64,000 nucleotides of DNA, taken from positions 36,624-100,623 of the forward strand of contig JAENZJ010000005.1 in NCBI GenBank assembly GCA_016841325.1, in the 5' to 3' direction. The translations under genes were made by a program, and so were the position numbers. The DNA comes from Thermincola carboxydiphila. GTDB taxonomy: Bacteria; Bacillota; Thermincolia; Thermincolales; UBA2595. Positions 32,458 to 41,021 of this stretch are shown in pieces (within the stretch, counting starts at the first letter, position 1; the number at the start of each line of letters is the position of its first letter). Below the pieces are notes generated by a model. It worked only from the letters and a program-made list of their open reading frames with translations, did no database searches and was not told the DNA's origin.

Positions 32458-34203
32458 ATGAGTGTACTGCGTCGTGTATTGGACAAATCCATTATTCCCG
32501 AAAACACTTTTCTGGTTGTCATGGCAGTTGGCGTTGGGGTTGGAGCTGCTCTGCTGGGACTCATATTCAGGTACATAATTGACCTGTTTACCGAATACTT
32601 TTTTGGCGGGGGACGGCTTATTCTCAGAGGGCTGCTGCAGGATTACTACGTCTTTTTGCTTCCTGCTGCCGGAGGGCTGTTGGTTGGCCCGCTGACCTAT
32701 TTTTTGGCCAGGGAGGCGAAGGGGCATGGCGTGCCGGAAGTCATGGCAGCTGTTGCTGTAAAAGGTGGGAAAATCAGGCCCAGGATAGTTCTGGTTAAGT
32801 CCCTGGCATCCGCCCTGACTATCGGTTCAGGGGGGTCTGCCGGGGCCGAGGGACCCATTGTCCAGATAGGAGCCGGGTTTGGTTCCACAATAGCTCAGGT
32901 TTTTCATCTCTCAGAGGAGCGGATGAAAACCCTGGTCTGTTGTGGAGCTGCAGCCGGAATTGCAACAGTATTTAATGCCCCGATAGCGGGGGTGTTCTTT
33001 GCCCTGGAGGTAATCAGCGGACAGTTCTCCTCATCTTTTTTCAGCCTGACCGTATTGTCTTCCGTGACCGCATCTGTTATTGCCAGAGCGGTCTGGTGGG
33101 GCAACTCGGCAGTGTTTGCTGCCGATTACTCGATGGTTGATTACAGGGAGACCTTTATTTACATAGTTCTGGGTGTGTTAGCCGGGATATTTGCGGTTTT
33201 TGAGATTAAGGTGATTTATTATATTGAGGATTATTTTGAAAGACTGAATATCAGGGAATACCTTAAGCCTGCCCTGGGAGGACTCATGGTAGGAGTGATC
33301 GGACTGCGGTTCCCCGAGATATTCGGCGCAGGTTACGGGCCGATTGAGGAAGCACTGGCAGGCAAACTGGCGCTTTGGCTGCTGGCGGTGCTTGTCTTTG
33401 TAAAACTGCTGGCCGTGGCGCTGACACTTGGTTCAGGAGGCTCGGGAGGGGTTTTTGCCCCGTCCCTGTTTATGGGGGCAATGCTGGGGGGCACAGTAGG
33501 GACAGTTGCCCACAAATTATTCCCTGATGTTACAGCCAGTCCTGGAGCCTACGCGCTGGTGGGCATGGGAGCCGTTTTTGCCGGTGCCGCCCGGGCACCG
33601 ATCACATCAATGATAATGCTGTTTGAAATGACCAATGATTATCATATCATACTCCCCCTGATGGGTTCATGTGTAACCAGTTATATGGTGGCAAACCATA
33701 TTTTCGGGGAATCCATTTATACCCTTAAGCTTAAGCGCAGGGGAATCAACCTGCACCAGGGGATGGAAAAGGGTATAATTGAATCCCTGAGTGTGGCTGA
33801 TGTTATGGCAAAAGAAGTGGAAACGGTCTCAGCCAACATAACTGTCAGGGAGATGAGCAGTGTTTTTGAAGGAAGCCGACACATGGGATTTCCGGTACTC
33901 CGGGAAGGACGGCTGGTGGGTATAATAACTTATCTCGATATCAGGAAGGCCCATGACCGGGGATTTGACAACAAAACGGTAGGGGAAATCATGAACACCG
34001 AGCTTATGGTTACATTTCCCGATGAAAACCTCAGTGAAGCCTTAAAGAAATTCGGTTTAAGGGGTGTTGGCCGCCTGCCCGTTGTCGACAGGAATGACCA
34101 CGGGAAAATAGTAGGGATACTTACCAGGACAGATATTATCAGGGCATATAACAAAAGACTGCTTAAAAGCCAGGCGGCGAATGTTTCAGGCAGTTCCACA
34201 TAG
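32458..34203 (+). CDS. CLC chloride channel/antiporter with CBS domains
   Basis: A 581-residue protein. The two CLC selectivity motifs GSGGSAGAEGPIVQIG (with the gating Glu of the GxEGP type) and GSGGSGGVFAPSLFMGAMLG are intact, and about 11-12 hydrophobic segments fill residues 15-415. Two CBS domains occupy residues about 440-570. The FNAPIAGVFFALEV segment has Val at the place of the internal proton glutamate (Glu203 of E. coli ClC-ec1), so H+ coupling may differ. It moves Cl- or another anion, with CBS regulation by adenine nucleotides. ATG 32458 follows GGGGGG. The gene is convergent with the CBS-ACT gene. Confidence 0.92.
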   Translation: MSVLRRVLDKSIIPENTFLVVMAVGVGVGAALLGLIFRYIIDLFTEYFFGGGRLILRGLLQDYYVFLLPAAGGLLVGPLTYFLAREAKGHGVPEVMAAVAVKGGKIRPRIVLVKSLASALTIGSGGSAGAEGPIVQIGAGFGSTIAQVFHLSEERMKTLVCCGAAAGIATVFNAPIAGVFFALEVISGQFSSSFFSLTVLSSVTASVIARAVWWGNSAVFAADYSMVDYRETFIYIVLGVLAGIFAVFEIKVIYYIEDYFERLNIREYLKPALGGLMVGVIGLRFPEIFGAGYGPIEEALAGKLALWLLAVLVFVKLLAVALTLGSGGSGGVFAPSLFMGAMLGGTVGTVAHKLFPDVTASPGAYALVGMGAVFAGAARAPITSMIMLFEMTNDYHIILPLMGSCVTSYMVANHIFGESIYTLKLKRRGINLHQGMEKGIIESLSVADVMAKEVETVSANITVREMSSVFEGSRHMGFPVLREGRLVGIITYLDIRKAHDRGFDNKTVGEIMNTELMVTFPDENLSEALKKFGLRGVGRLPVVDRNDHGKIVGILTRTDIIRAYNKRLLKSQAANVSGSST

Positions 34204-34204
34204 G

Positions 34205-34855
34205 CTACTTTGTCTTTGTTTCCGGTTCACCTGCAGGCTCAATGTAGGAAACATCAGCAACCGTATACCCAGCCTTCTTCAGGTCATTGACAAAATCAGG
34301 ACGGCTGCCCCGTACTTTCAAGACAAGTTCATTACCAAAGGTTACAATATTGTCTATACAGATGTTCTTGTTATCTGTGAATGAAACCAGGTCTGAAAGG
34401 AAACCCCACTTTTTCTGAAATACTATGGAAATTCTGGTCCCGCCTTCCTTGAGACCGAGAGCAGTTATGAAGGCATCAATAATCCGGTTTTTGGTAATCA
34501 GGCCGACAAGTTTTCTGCCATCCAGGACCGGCAGGGAGCTGATTCTTTTGGTGCGCATAATCAGGGCTGCTGCTTCGATGATTTCGTCAGGGGAAATTGA
34601 GATCGGGGGGTTTTTCATTATCCTGGAAACCGGAGTCCTTGAAAGCAGGTTTGACTCAAATGGTGATAGTTCCTTACCGTTAGGAAATACCTTTAACAGG
34701 TCTGATTCGGTTACTATCCCGACCAGGGAATGGTTTAAATCGACTACAGGCAGATGCCTGATATCTTTTTCTCTTAAAATTTCGAGGGCTTCACCGACGG
34801 TGGAATCATTTAATACGGTTACAACAGGCCGCGACATAAGGTCTTTTACCAGCAT
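34205..34855 (-). CDS. CBS-pair protein with C-terminal ACT-like domain
   Basis: A 216-residue soluble protein. Two CBS domains (about residues 5-60 and 78-135; LMSRPVVTVLNDSTVGEAL and IMKNPPISISPDEIIEAA) are followed by an ACT-like part (about 140-205; TRISIVFQKKWGFLSDLV). This layout is that of AcuB-type and related signalling proteins, which bind adenine nucleotides and sometimes amino acids. Its stop is separated by a single base from that of the CLC gene, making a tail-to-tail pair. Its minus-strand start is preceded by GAGGAGGG. Confidence 0.85.
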   Translation of the reverse strand: MLVKDLMSRPVVTVLNDSTVGEALEILREKDIRHLPVVDLNHSLVGIVTESDLLKVFPNGKELSPFESNLLSRTPVSRIMKNPPISISPDEIIEAAALIMRTKRISSLPVLDGRKLVGLITKNRIIDAFITALGLKEGGTRISIVFQKKWGFLSDLVSFTDNKNICIDNIVTFGNELVLKVRGSRPDFVNDLKKAGYTVADVSYIEPAGEPETKTK

Positions 34856-34992
34856 GACAACACCCTCCTCAAATAATCGGAATTTCTCCTTAATTCGACA
34901 CCTGTACCGTAAATCCTTGTATCAGACCTTAAAAAGTTTTGGGTTTAAGAACCGGTGCTTTAACAGGAAGTACAAATGCCATTACAAATTCC

Positions 34993-35022
34993 TTTTAAAT
35001 GATATCTTTTAAATGATATAAT
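34993..35022 (+). promoter_or_regulatory. Promoter with direct repeats before the phosphofructokinase
   Basis: TTTTAAATGATAT occurs twice, at 34993 and 35007 (14-base spacing); the second copy runs into TATAAT (35017-35022). The duplicated block covers the -35 region, so the promoter is likely but its -35 (TTTAAA) is weak. The repeat could bind a regulator or simply reflect slippage. Confidence 0.55.
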
Positions 35023-35083
35023 ATAGAAGTGGACTGTCCGGTGGCGGAATCACAGTAAAAATATGTTTAAAGGGGGAAAAACG

Positions 35084-36181
35084 GTGAACAGTGAAATAAA
35101 AAGGATCGGCGTATTGACAGGCGGCGGGGATTGCCCTGGCCTAAATGCTGTTATCAGGGCGGTTGTGAAGACCGCCATCAATAAATATAACCTGGAAGTA
35201 GTCGGCTATCTGGATGGGTTTGGCGGCCTGATCAATAATATGGCCAAGAAGCTGACAGTTGCTTCAGTCTCCGGGATACTTCCCCGGGGAGGGACAATCC
35301 TTGGTACAACTAACCGTGACAATCCCTTTAAATATCCTATGATAAAGGATGGGGAACGTGTATATGTAGATATGTCAGATCACATCATGGATAACCTGAA
35401 GGAAATGGGTGTCGATGCCCTGGTGGTTATCGGTGGTGACGGAAGCCTCAGCATTGCCAAGGAGTTCTGTGACAAGGGCCTGCCTGTTGTCGGGGTCCCC
35501 AAAACAATAGATAATGACCTTTCGGCAACTGATGTTACCTTTGGTTTTGATACTGCACTGGTTACAGCCACTGAGGCCCTTGACAAACTGCACACAACCG
35601 CTGAATCCCATCACCGGGTAATGGTCCTTGAGGTAATGGGACGGTATGCGGGATGGATTGCCCTCCATTCAGGTATTGCCGGAGGGGCTGATGTTATTTT
35701 AATTCCCGAGATACCCTTCGAAATTGAAAATGTCTGCCGTAAAATTAAAGCCCGTAAGGTCCAGGGAAAGAAATTCAGCATCGTGGTGGTTGCTGAGGGG
35801 GCCAAACCGCTGGGGGGCGAGATGGTTGTACAGAAAATTATTGAAGACAGCGCTGACCCCATCAGGTTGGGCGGAATCGGCAACGTTATCGGTGAACAGC
35901 TGGAAAAATGCAGTGGGATGGAAACACGGGTTACCGTTCTGGGCCACCTCCAGAGGGGGGGGAGCCCCACTCCCTTTGACCGGCTCCTTGGCACCAGGTA
36001 TGGCGCACATGCGGTAAAGATCCTTATGGAAAAGAAATTTGGTGAAATGGTCAGCCTGAGGGGGACAAACATTGAATCAGTCCCCATAGCGGAAGCTGTG
36101 AAGGTGCTGCGCAGGGTTTCACCTGACAGTGACATAGTTTTTGCTGCCAAATCAGTAGGTATCGGGTTTGGTGACGAATAA
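35084..36181 (+). CDS. pfkA: 6-phosphofructokinase, group III type
   Basis: A 365-residue phosphofructokinase. GGGDCPGLNAVIRAV binds phosphate, GGDGSLSIAKEF contains the Gly typical of ATP-dependent enzymes (E. coli Gly104), while PKTIDNDLSATDVTFGFDTAL has Lys at the position where PPi enzymes carry Lys (E. coli Gly124). This mix is known for group III (Streptomyces-type) enzymes. It commits fructose-6-phosphate to glycolysis. GTG 35084 behind AAAGGGGG is chosen; an in-frame ATG at 35063 has no RBS. The stop overlaps the next start by one base. Confidence 0.93.
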   Translation: MNSEIKRIGVLTGGGDCPGLNAVIRAVVKTAINKYNLEVVGYLDGFGGLINNMAKKLTVASVSGILPRGGTILGTTNRDNPFKYPMIKDGERVYVDMSDHIMDNLKEMGVDALVVIGGDGSLSIAKEFCDKGLPVVGVPKTIDNDLSATDVTFGFDTALVTATEALDKLHTTAESHHRVMVLEVMGRYAGWIALHSGIAGGADVILIPEIPFEIENVCRKIKARKVQGKKFSIVVVAEGAKPLGGEMVVQKIIEDSADPIRLGGIGNVIGEQLEKCSGMETRVTVLGHLQRGGSPTPFDRLLGTRYGAHAVKILMEKKFGEMVSLRGTNIESVPIAEAVKVLRRVSPDSDIVFAAKSVGIGFGDE

Positions 36182-36960
36182 TGTCACAATCACAGTCACA
36201 GTATGCCAAGCTGGCAGATATATATGATTACCTGATGGCCGGGATAGACTATGAGGAATGGGCAGACTACCTGGAGCAGCTTCTGGCACGGTACTCTGTC
36301 CATGTCCACAGGATTGCTGACCTGGCATGCGGCACGGGCAATACAACTCTGCCCCTTGCTGCCAGGGGTTATAAAGTGTATGGTATTGATATCGCCCCGG
36401 CTATGCTGGCCCGGGCCAGGCAGAAAGCAGAGGAAATGGACTTGGATGCGGTTTTCCTGGAGCAGGACATGAGGGACCTGGAACTGCCGGTTCCGGTGGA
36501 CCTGGTCACCAGTTACCATGACGGGCTAAACTATATTACCAGCCCTGATGACCTGTGCCGGGTTTTTAAAAAAACATATAGTTCCCTGAGAGAGGGAGGA
36601 TTATTTATTTTTGATATGAATGCCGTTGAAAAATTGTCCGGCACAGGGGGAGATACCACTTTTGCCGATGATGAGGACATGTCCCTGATCTGGGAAACTT
36701 CCTATGACCGTGAGGCTGACATCTGGGAGATACGGCTGACCGGCTTTGTAAAAAAAGGCGGCCTGTACGAAAAATTTGTTGAGACACACAGGGAAAAGGC
36801 ATATAAAAGTGAAGAGATACTTGATTTTTTAAACCAGGCCGGGTTTGTTATGCGGGATGTTTTTCACGGGTTTTCTTTTGACCCTCCCGGACATGACAGC
36901 CGCAGGATATTTTATGTTGCCCAAAAAACTGACCGGGGAGAGACAGCAGCTAATGATTAA
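36181..36960 (+). CDS. Class I SAM-dependent methyltransferase
   Basis: A 259-residue methyltransferase. IADLACGTGNTTLPLAARGY is motif I, and YGIDIAPAML motif II with the acidic residue for the ribose. DLVTSYHDGLNYI replaces the usual post-motif acidic loop. Substrate is unknown. It starts within the pfkA stop (TAATG), so the two are translationally coupled, and its end overlaps the HAD gene by eight bases. Confidence 0.87.
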   Translation: MSQSQSQYAKLADIYDYLMAGIDYEEWADYLEQLLARYSVHVHRIADLACGTGNTTLPLAARGYKVYGIDIAPAMLARARQKAEEMDLDAVFLEQDMRDLELPVPVDLVTSYHDGLNYITSPDDLCRVFKKTYSSLREGGLFIFDMNAVEKLSGTGGDTTFADDEDMSLIWETSYDREADIWEIRLTGFVKKGGLYEKFVETHREKAYKSEEILDFLNQAGFVMRDVFHGFSFDPPGHDSRRIFYVAQKTDRGETAAND

Positions 36961-37672
36961 CACTGTATTATTTGACCTTGACGGTACCCTGCTGCCTGTG
37001 GATACTGACAAGCTTATCGAGGCATACCTGGGCCTTCTGGCCCGAAAGTTCAGCGACTGCCTGGACAGCAGGGAATTTATCCGGGCCCTGATGTATGCAA
37101 CGGGAAAGATGATGGAGAATCGCGACCCCGGTAAATTAAACCGGGATGTCTTTATGGAAGAATTTATTCCACAGGTAGGGATACCCGGAGATGAGCTGGA
37201 AATGATGTTTGCCGAGTTTTATGCCAGGGATTTTCCCTCTCTGGCGGAATATGCCGCTCCCAGGGAGGAGGGCCGGGAAGCCGTTCTCAGGGTTCTGGAA
37301 AGGGGGGGCAGTGTCGTTATTGCCACAAACCCTGTGTTCCCGGAACGGGCCATAGTTGAGAGATTGAAGTGGATCGGAGTTGACCGGTCTGACTGCAGAT
37401 TCATTACAAGTTATGAGAATATGCATTTTTGCAAGCCATACCCTGAGTATTTCAGTGAGATACTGGACCATATCGGAAAGGATCCTGAAGAATGCCTGGT
37501 AGTGGGGAATGACGTGGATGAAGACCTGATTGCCGGCAAACTGGGTATGCAGACAGTACTGGTAAAAGACTACCTGATAAACCGGAGAGGTGGAGACTAC
37601 CGTGCGGATATTGTGACTACCCTGGAGGAACTTCCTGATATAGTTTCAAAAGTTATCCGGCATCTGTATTAG
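36953..37672 (+). CDS. HAD family hydrolase
   Basis: A 239-residue HAD phosphatase. Motif I is VLFDLDGTLLP (Asp8 and Asp10), motif II VVIATNP, motif III with Lys in MHFCKPYPEY, and motif IV VVGNDVDEDLIAG. A cap of about 85 residues sits between motifs I and II. The substrate is unknown; a sugar phosphate or another phosphate ester near glycolysis is plausible. It overlaps the methyltransferase gene by eight bases and closes the pfkA operon. Confidence 0.87.
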   Translation: MINTVLFDLDGTLLPVDTDKLIEAYLGLLARKFSDCLDSREFIRALMYATGKMMENRDPGKLNRDVFMEEFIPQVGIPGDELEMMFAEFYARDFPSLAEYAAPREEGREAVLRVLERGGSVVIATNPVFPERAIVERLKWIGVDRSDCRFITSYENMHFCKPYPEYFSEILDHIGKDPEECLVVGNDVDEDLIAGKLGMQTVLVKDYLINRRGGDYRADIVTTLEELPDIVSKVIRHLY

Positions 37673-37728
37673 AATATAAGTGGCAGTGGATTCCAAACCT
37701 GTGGTTTGGCGGTTGAATTACCGGGCAG

Positions 37729-37777
37729 AAATCCCCGGCATTTTTTGTGACAGCTTAAATGCCGGGGATTTTTTTGG
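37729..37777 (+). terminator. Rho-independent terminator
   Basis: AAATCCCCGGCATTT (37729-37743) pairs with AAATGCCGGGGATTT and a T-run follows. It ends the pfkA-methyltransferase-HAD operon. Confidence 0.92.
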
Positions 37778-38004
37778 CCAAAAACAGGTGTTTTCGTAAA
37801 AAGGACCTTTAAGCAGTAAATACAACCATTCAGCCTGTTATTTCGACCGGTTGTTCACCGGTTATGAAAGACCGTAAAAGAGCTTAAAATACTAATTATT
37901 TCTGTTAACGGAAATTTTAATGCCCATTGAGCCGGTGAAACCTATAATTAAGCTAGGGAGAAGTGTTTGTTTGGCACAATTCGATTTTACGGGGGGAGAG
38001 GCCG
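37778..38004 (+). other. Gap before the symporter genes
   Basis: No gene is seen. A TATAAT (37943-37948) may be a -10 box, but no convincing -35 lies 16-18 bases upstream. CCGGTTGTTCACCGGTTATG near 37850 is a small inverted repeat. The stretch probably carries the promoter for the DUF485 and SSS genes. Confidence 0.35.
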
Positions 38005-38424
38005 GTGAGTGGCAGTAATGAAATGCATCCAGGCCCTGGACAAAAGCAGACATCGAAGCAGGTACCTCCTGCCAGCGAAATGAAGCAGATACCTTCTGCC
38101 AGTGAAGTGTATCTTGATAAACTTATGAAAAGCCAGTTTAGACTGAGTTTCAGGTTGTTTATGGTTTTTGTGGGCATCCTCCTGGGCCTTCCGGCCCTAA
38201 ATTATGTATTCCCGGAAATCATGAACCTGAGGATCTCAGGTTTTACCCTAACCTGGCTGCTCCTCGCGGTGTTGATTTATCCTGTAACCTGGGTTATCTC
38301 GTGGGTGTATGTGAGAAATTCCATTGACCTTGAGGAGAAAGCCCTGACCTGGATGAAGACAGGTGAGGAACAACAGGGACAGCAGGAAGGGGGGGCTTGC
38401 GGTTGCAGCAGGGAATTCAGGTAA
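38005..38424 (+). CDS. DUF485 small symporter subunit
   Basis: A 139-residue membrane protein with an N-terminal polar segment of about 45 residues, two membrane helices (about 50-70 and 80-105) and the DUF485-type segment VISWVYVRNSIDLEEKAL. DUF485 proteins accompany ActP-like sodium:solute symporters. GTG 38005 follows GGGGGGAGAG; an upstream frame without RBS is rejected. Its end overlaps the symporter start by 22 bases. Confidence 0.85.
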   Translation: MSGSNEMHPGPGQKQTSKQVPPASEMKQIPSASEVYLDKLMKSQFRLSFRLFMVFVGILLGLPALNYVFPEIMNLRISGFTLTWLLLAVLIYPVTWVISWVYVRNSIDLEEKALTWMKTGEEQQGQQEGGACGCSREFR

Positions 38425-40490
38425 TCCCCCTTATCGGCGTCATCTTGTTGGTAATTATTACTATTGGATTGGGGTTTTATATCCGGAGGTCGGTCAGGGG
38501 CACAGCTGATATGTATGTTGCCTCCAGGGCTGTAAGTGTCCCTATGAACTCTTCTGCCATTTCCGGTGAGTACCTTAGTGCGGCATCTTTTATGGGTGTT
38601 GCCGGAATGATAATGAAGAGCGGGTATGATAATATCTGGTATCCGGTGGGTTATGCTGCCGGCTATCTGTTTCTCCTTTTATTTATTGCAAGCCCCCTGA
38701 GGCGTTTCGGGGCTTACACGATTCCTGATTTTGCCGAAGGCCGCTATGACAGCCCGAGGTTCAGAAAAATTGCGGTGATTTTTGTCCTGTTTATAGGATT
38801 CTTTTATACAATGCCCCAGATGAAGGGTGCGGGTACGGCTTTTGTAAATATCCTGAACACACCGTACTGGGTTGGTGTGGGTGTGGTCGGTTTTGTGGTT
38901 GTCTTTAATGTGGCCCTGGGCGGCATGAAGGGGATTACTTTTGTTCAGGCTGTCCAGTACTGGATAAAAATGGCCGCAATTTCAATTCCAATGTTTATTA
39001 TGTTTATTTACCTTGGCGGTTATGGGGCCAATCTGGAAAAATTCCACAATGACCCCCGCCAGGGCAATTCACTGCCAAGGTTTGCCGCTGATTATACGGC
39101 TATTTACAAGCCGGACCCTCCGATGAATGAAATTGTATTTGGCGCCGCCACCCGGGGTGTTTTCCTTAATGATACCAGGGTAGTGATAACCACTTCCCGG
39201 AGGATCCCCGCTGATGCTGCCGGAGTGGATGCCCAGCAATTGATGAATTCAACACTGCCGGATACTTCAGAGCTGATCACCCTTCCTACGGGAGAAAGGG
39301 CAGCAGCATATCTTTACCGGGCGGGTGACCGGTTTGAAACAGGCAACCCGGTGACCGTCATCAGTCAGGGGCATCCGGTGACTGTTGCTGACCCTGTTAC
39401 CGGAGAAAAACACCCTTTGACGGTTTCAGCCAGGTTTATTGTAACTCCGGCCGGACCTCAGAACGAGGTCAGGATTTCTTATCATGCCGGCCAGCCGGTT
39501 CCCAATGCACCCGCTGATAAGAGCTGGCTGGAACCCTACGGGGTCCTCAGTTCCCAATACGGCCATCCGGTTATTTACACATATTCCCTGATTATAGCCA
39601 TTGTTTGCGGAACGGCGGGGCTGCCTCACATACTGGTGCGTTTTTATACCAACCCGGACGGTAAGACCGCCAGGAAGAGTACCTTTTGGGTAATGATCCT
39701 CCTGGGAGTCTTCTACCTGTTCCCACCGATGTTCGGAGCGCTGGGGAGAGCATGGACCCCGGAACTGTATTCAGTTGCCGGAGGGGCCAGGTCAACCGAC
39801 TCCGTTGTCCTGGTCCTGCCCCGATTGTTGAACAATTACGTTCCTCATCTGGGGGACATTCTTTCAGCGGTCACGTCAATGGGGGCCTTTGCCGGATTTA
39901 TGACTACTTTCTCAGGGCTTCTGGTTTCTATGACCAGCGCTTTGGCCCATGATGTCTATGGGACCATGATTAACCCTAGGGCAACATCATCCCAGAAGGT
40001 AGCTGCCTTCAGGGTGTTTGCGGTAATTGCCGGGTCCACGGCATGCCTGCTGGGTGTATTTGTTGAGAACTTTGATATCAATATGATGGTGGGCTGGGCA
40101 TTTGCCATTGGCGCCGCTTCATATTTTCCCATGCTGATAGTCAGCTGCTGGTGGAAAAAATGCACTGCTATCGGTGCCGGTACCGGAATGCTTATCGGGG
40201 GTACTTCAGCACTGGCAGCCATTGTTTCTGTCATGCTGGCTGATAAACAGTTAATACCCTCCCTGGGAGTATGGTTCGGGGAACACCCTGTCATCAAGAC
40301 ACTCTGCGAACAGCCGGCTATCTGGGCCGTCCCGTTTTCCCTGCTGCTTATAATTGCAGTCTCGGCGGCAACCCAGAAATATGTCCCGCCCAATTCCGCG
40401 TGGAAGATGCTGGTACTGCATGCCCCGGAGGAATTGAATCTGCAGAACAGGGAATATATTACTGAAGATGAGGAAAGGGGATACTTATGA
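38403..40490 (+). CDS. Sodium:solute symporter, acetate-type, with large extracytoplasmic insertion
   Basis: A 695-residue SSS-family transporter. About 13 membrane helices; the Na+/solute region includes NSSAISGEYLSAASFMG and later SGLLVSMTSALAHDVYG. A roughly 170-residue polar insertion between helices 6 and 7 (about residues 208-380) is probably extracytoplasmic and is a feature of larger acetate/short-chain-acid symporters of this subfamily. The start is TTG 38403 behind GGAAGGGGGG; TTG 38397 is closer to the RBS. Coupled to the DUF485 gene, it likely imports acetate, pyruvate or a related acid. Confidence 0.88.
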   Translation: MQQGIQVIPLIGVILLVIITIGLGFYIRRSVRGTADMYVASRAVSVPMNSSAISGEYLSAASFMGVAGMIMKSGYDNIWYPVGYAAGYLFLLLFIASPLRRFGAYTIPDFAEGRYDSPRFRKIAVIFVLFIGFFYTMPQMKGAGTAFVNILNTPYWVGVGVVGFVVVFNVALGGMKGITFVQAVQYWIKMAAISIPMFIMFIYLGGYGANLEKFHNDPRQGNSLPRFAADYTAIYKPDPPMNEIVFGAATRGVFLNDTRVVITTSRRIPADAAGVDAQQLMNSTLPDTSELITLPTGERAAAYLYRAGDRFETGNPVTVISQGHPVTVADPVTGEKHPLTVSARFIVTPAGPQNEVRISYHAGQPVPNAPADKSWLEPYGVLSSQYGHPVIYTYSLIIAIVCGTAGLPHILVRFYTNPDGKTARKSTFWVMILLGVFYLFPPMFGALGRAWTPELYSVAGGARSTDSVVLVLPRLLNNYVPHLGDILSAVTSMGAFAGFMTTFSGLLVSMTSALAHDVYGTMINPRATSSQKVAAFRVFAVIAGSTACLLGVFVENFDINMMVGWAFAIGAASYFPMLIVSCWWKKCTAIGAGTGMLIGGTSALAAIVSVMLADKQLIPSLGVWFGEHPVIKTLCEQPAIWAVPFSLLLIIAVSAATQKYVPPNSAWKMLVLHAPEELNLQNREYITEDEERGYL

Positions 40491-40642
40491 GCAGAAACGC
40501 ATTAATCTATGGGTCATACCTGGCAATCCTGGGAATAATCACACTATCGGTTACCTGCCTGGATATTCCCAACCGGGTGGGATTATGGGCTGCCCTTGGT
40601 GTAGCAGCTATTTATGCTATCACTTGGCCGCGTTGGGGATAA
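40487..40642 (+). CDS. 51-residue membrane peptide
   Basis: The ATG overlaps the symporter stop (ATGA). The product has two short hydrophobic segments (residues 8-23 and 32-45) around a polar turn (CLDIPNRVG) and ends WPRWG. Coupling to the symporter and its shape suggest a third small subunit. I do not recognise a family. Confidence 0.55.
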   Translation: MSRNALIYGSYLAILGIITLSVTCLDIPNRVGLWAALGVAAIYAITWPRWG

Positions 40643-40671
40643 TTTTTTCCAATGGCTTAATTCCGTTTATC

Positions 40672-40862
40672 AATGAGGCAGCCTTTATGTTAGACCCGAA
40701 TTGCCAGGGAGGAGCAGATAAATTCCTTCACGACGGCTACAACTCAGTTTGTTACCGGTTCCCGCCTAAGTCGGGAACCGACAAACGGACGTCAGACTCG
40801 TCGTTCCGGAACATATCTGCCCCTCCCTGATTTGGGTCCAAACCTTAAAAGGCTGCCTCATT
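40672..40862 (+). repeat. 191-bp structured inverted-repeat element, copy 2
   Basis: The ends AATGAGGCAGCCTTT and AAAGGCTGCCTCATT are perfect inverted repeats. Inside, CAGGGAGG/CCTCCCTG and GCAGATA/TATCTGC continue the pairing. The centre has a stem ACGAC/GTCGT and a long stem CCGGTTCCCG/CGGGAACCG. The core GGACGTCAGACTCG (40787-40800) is shared with the element at 26036-26106. It could be a non-autonomous mobile element or a structured RNA, also acting as terminator for the symporter operon. No gene is inside. Confidence 0.7.
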
Positions 40863-40945
40863 TAGTTATGGGAAAAGGGAGTGAAAAAATCTAAACCGGT
40901 TCGATAAGAAGGAATCAAACTTACAAAATTCTTGCTTAAAACCTC

Positions 40946-40975
40946 TTGACATACCTGGCGGGGGTATGATATAAA
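40946..40975 (+). promoter_or_regulatory. Promoter of the FeS/cytochrome b operon
   Basis: TTGACA (40946-40951), an 18-base spacer and TATAAA (40970-40975). The spacer contains the first of two CsoR-type operators. Distance to the start codon at 41022 is normal, with an AGGGGAGG site at 41006-41013. Confidence 0.72.
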
Positions 40976-41002
40976 ATATATAAAGATACCCCAGGGGGGT
41001 AT
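40951..41002 (+). promoter_or_regulatory. Two CsoR/DUF156-type operators
   Basis: ATACCTGGCGGGGGTAT (40951-40967) and ATACCCCAGGGGGGTAT (40986-41002) share ATACC-N7-GGTAT, 35 bases centre to centre. The pattern resembles operators of CsoR-type repressors (copper, persulfide or formaldehyde sensors). The first lies between -35 and -10, and the second at or just after the start of transcription, so binding should repress. No such regulator gene lies in the window. Confidence 0.6.
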
Positions 41003-41021
41003 ATAAGGGGAGGTTTATAAT

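Noticed and set aside
40468..40830. A 120-residue frame through the hairpin element
   Set aside because: It runs through the structured repeat in another frame; the 51-residue gene with an ATGA overlap to the symporter is better supported.
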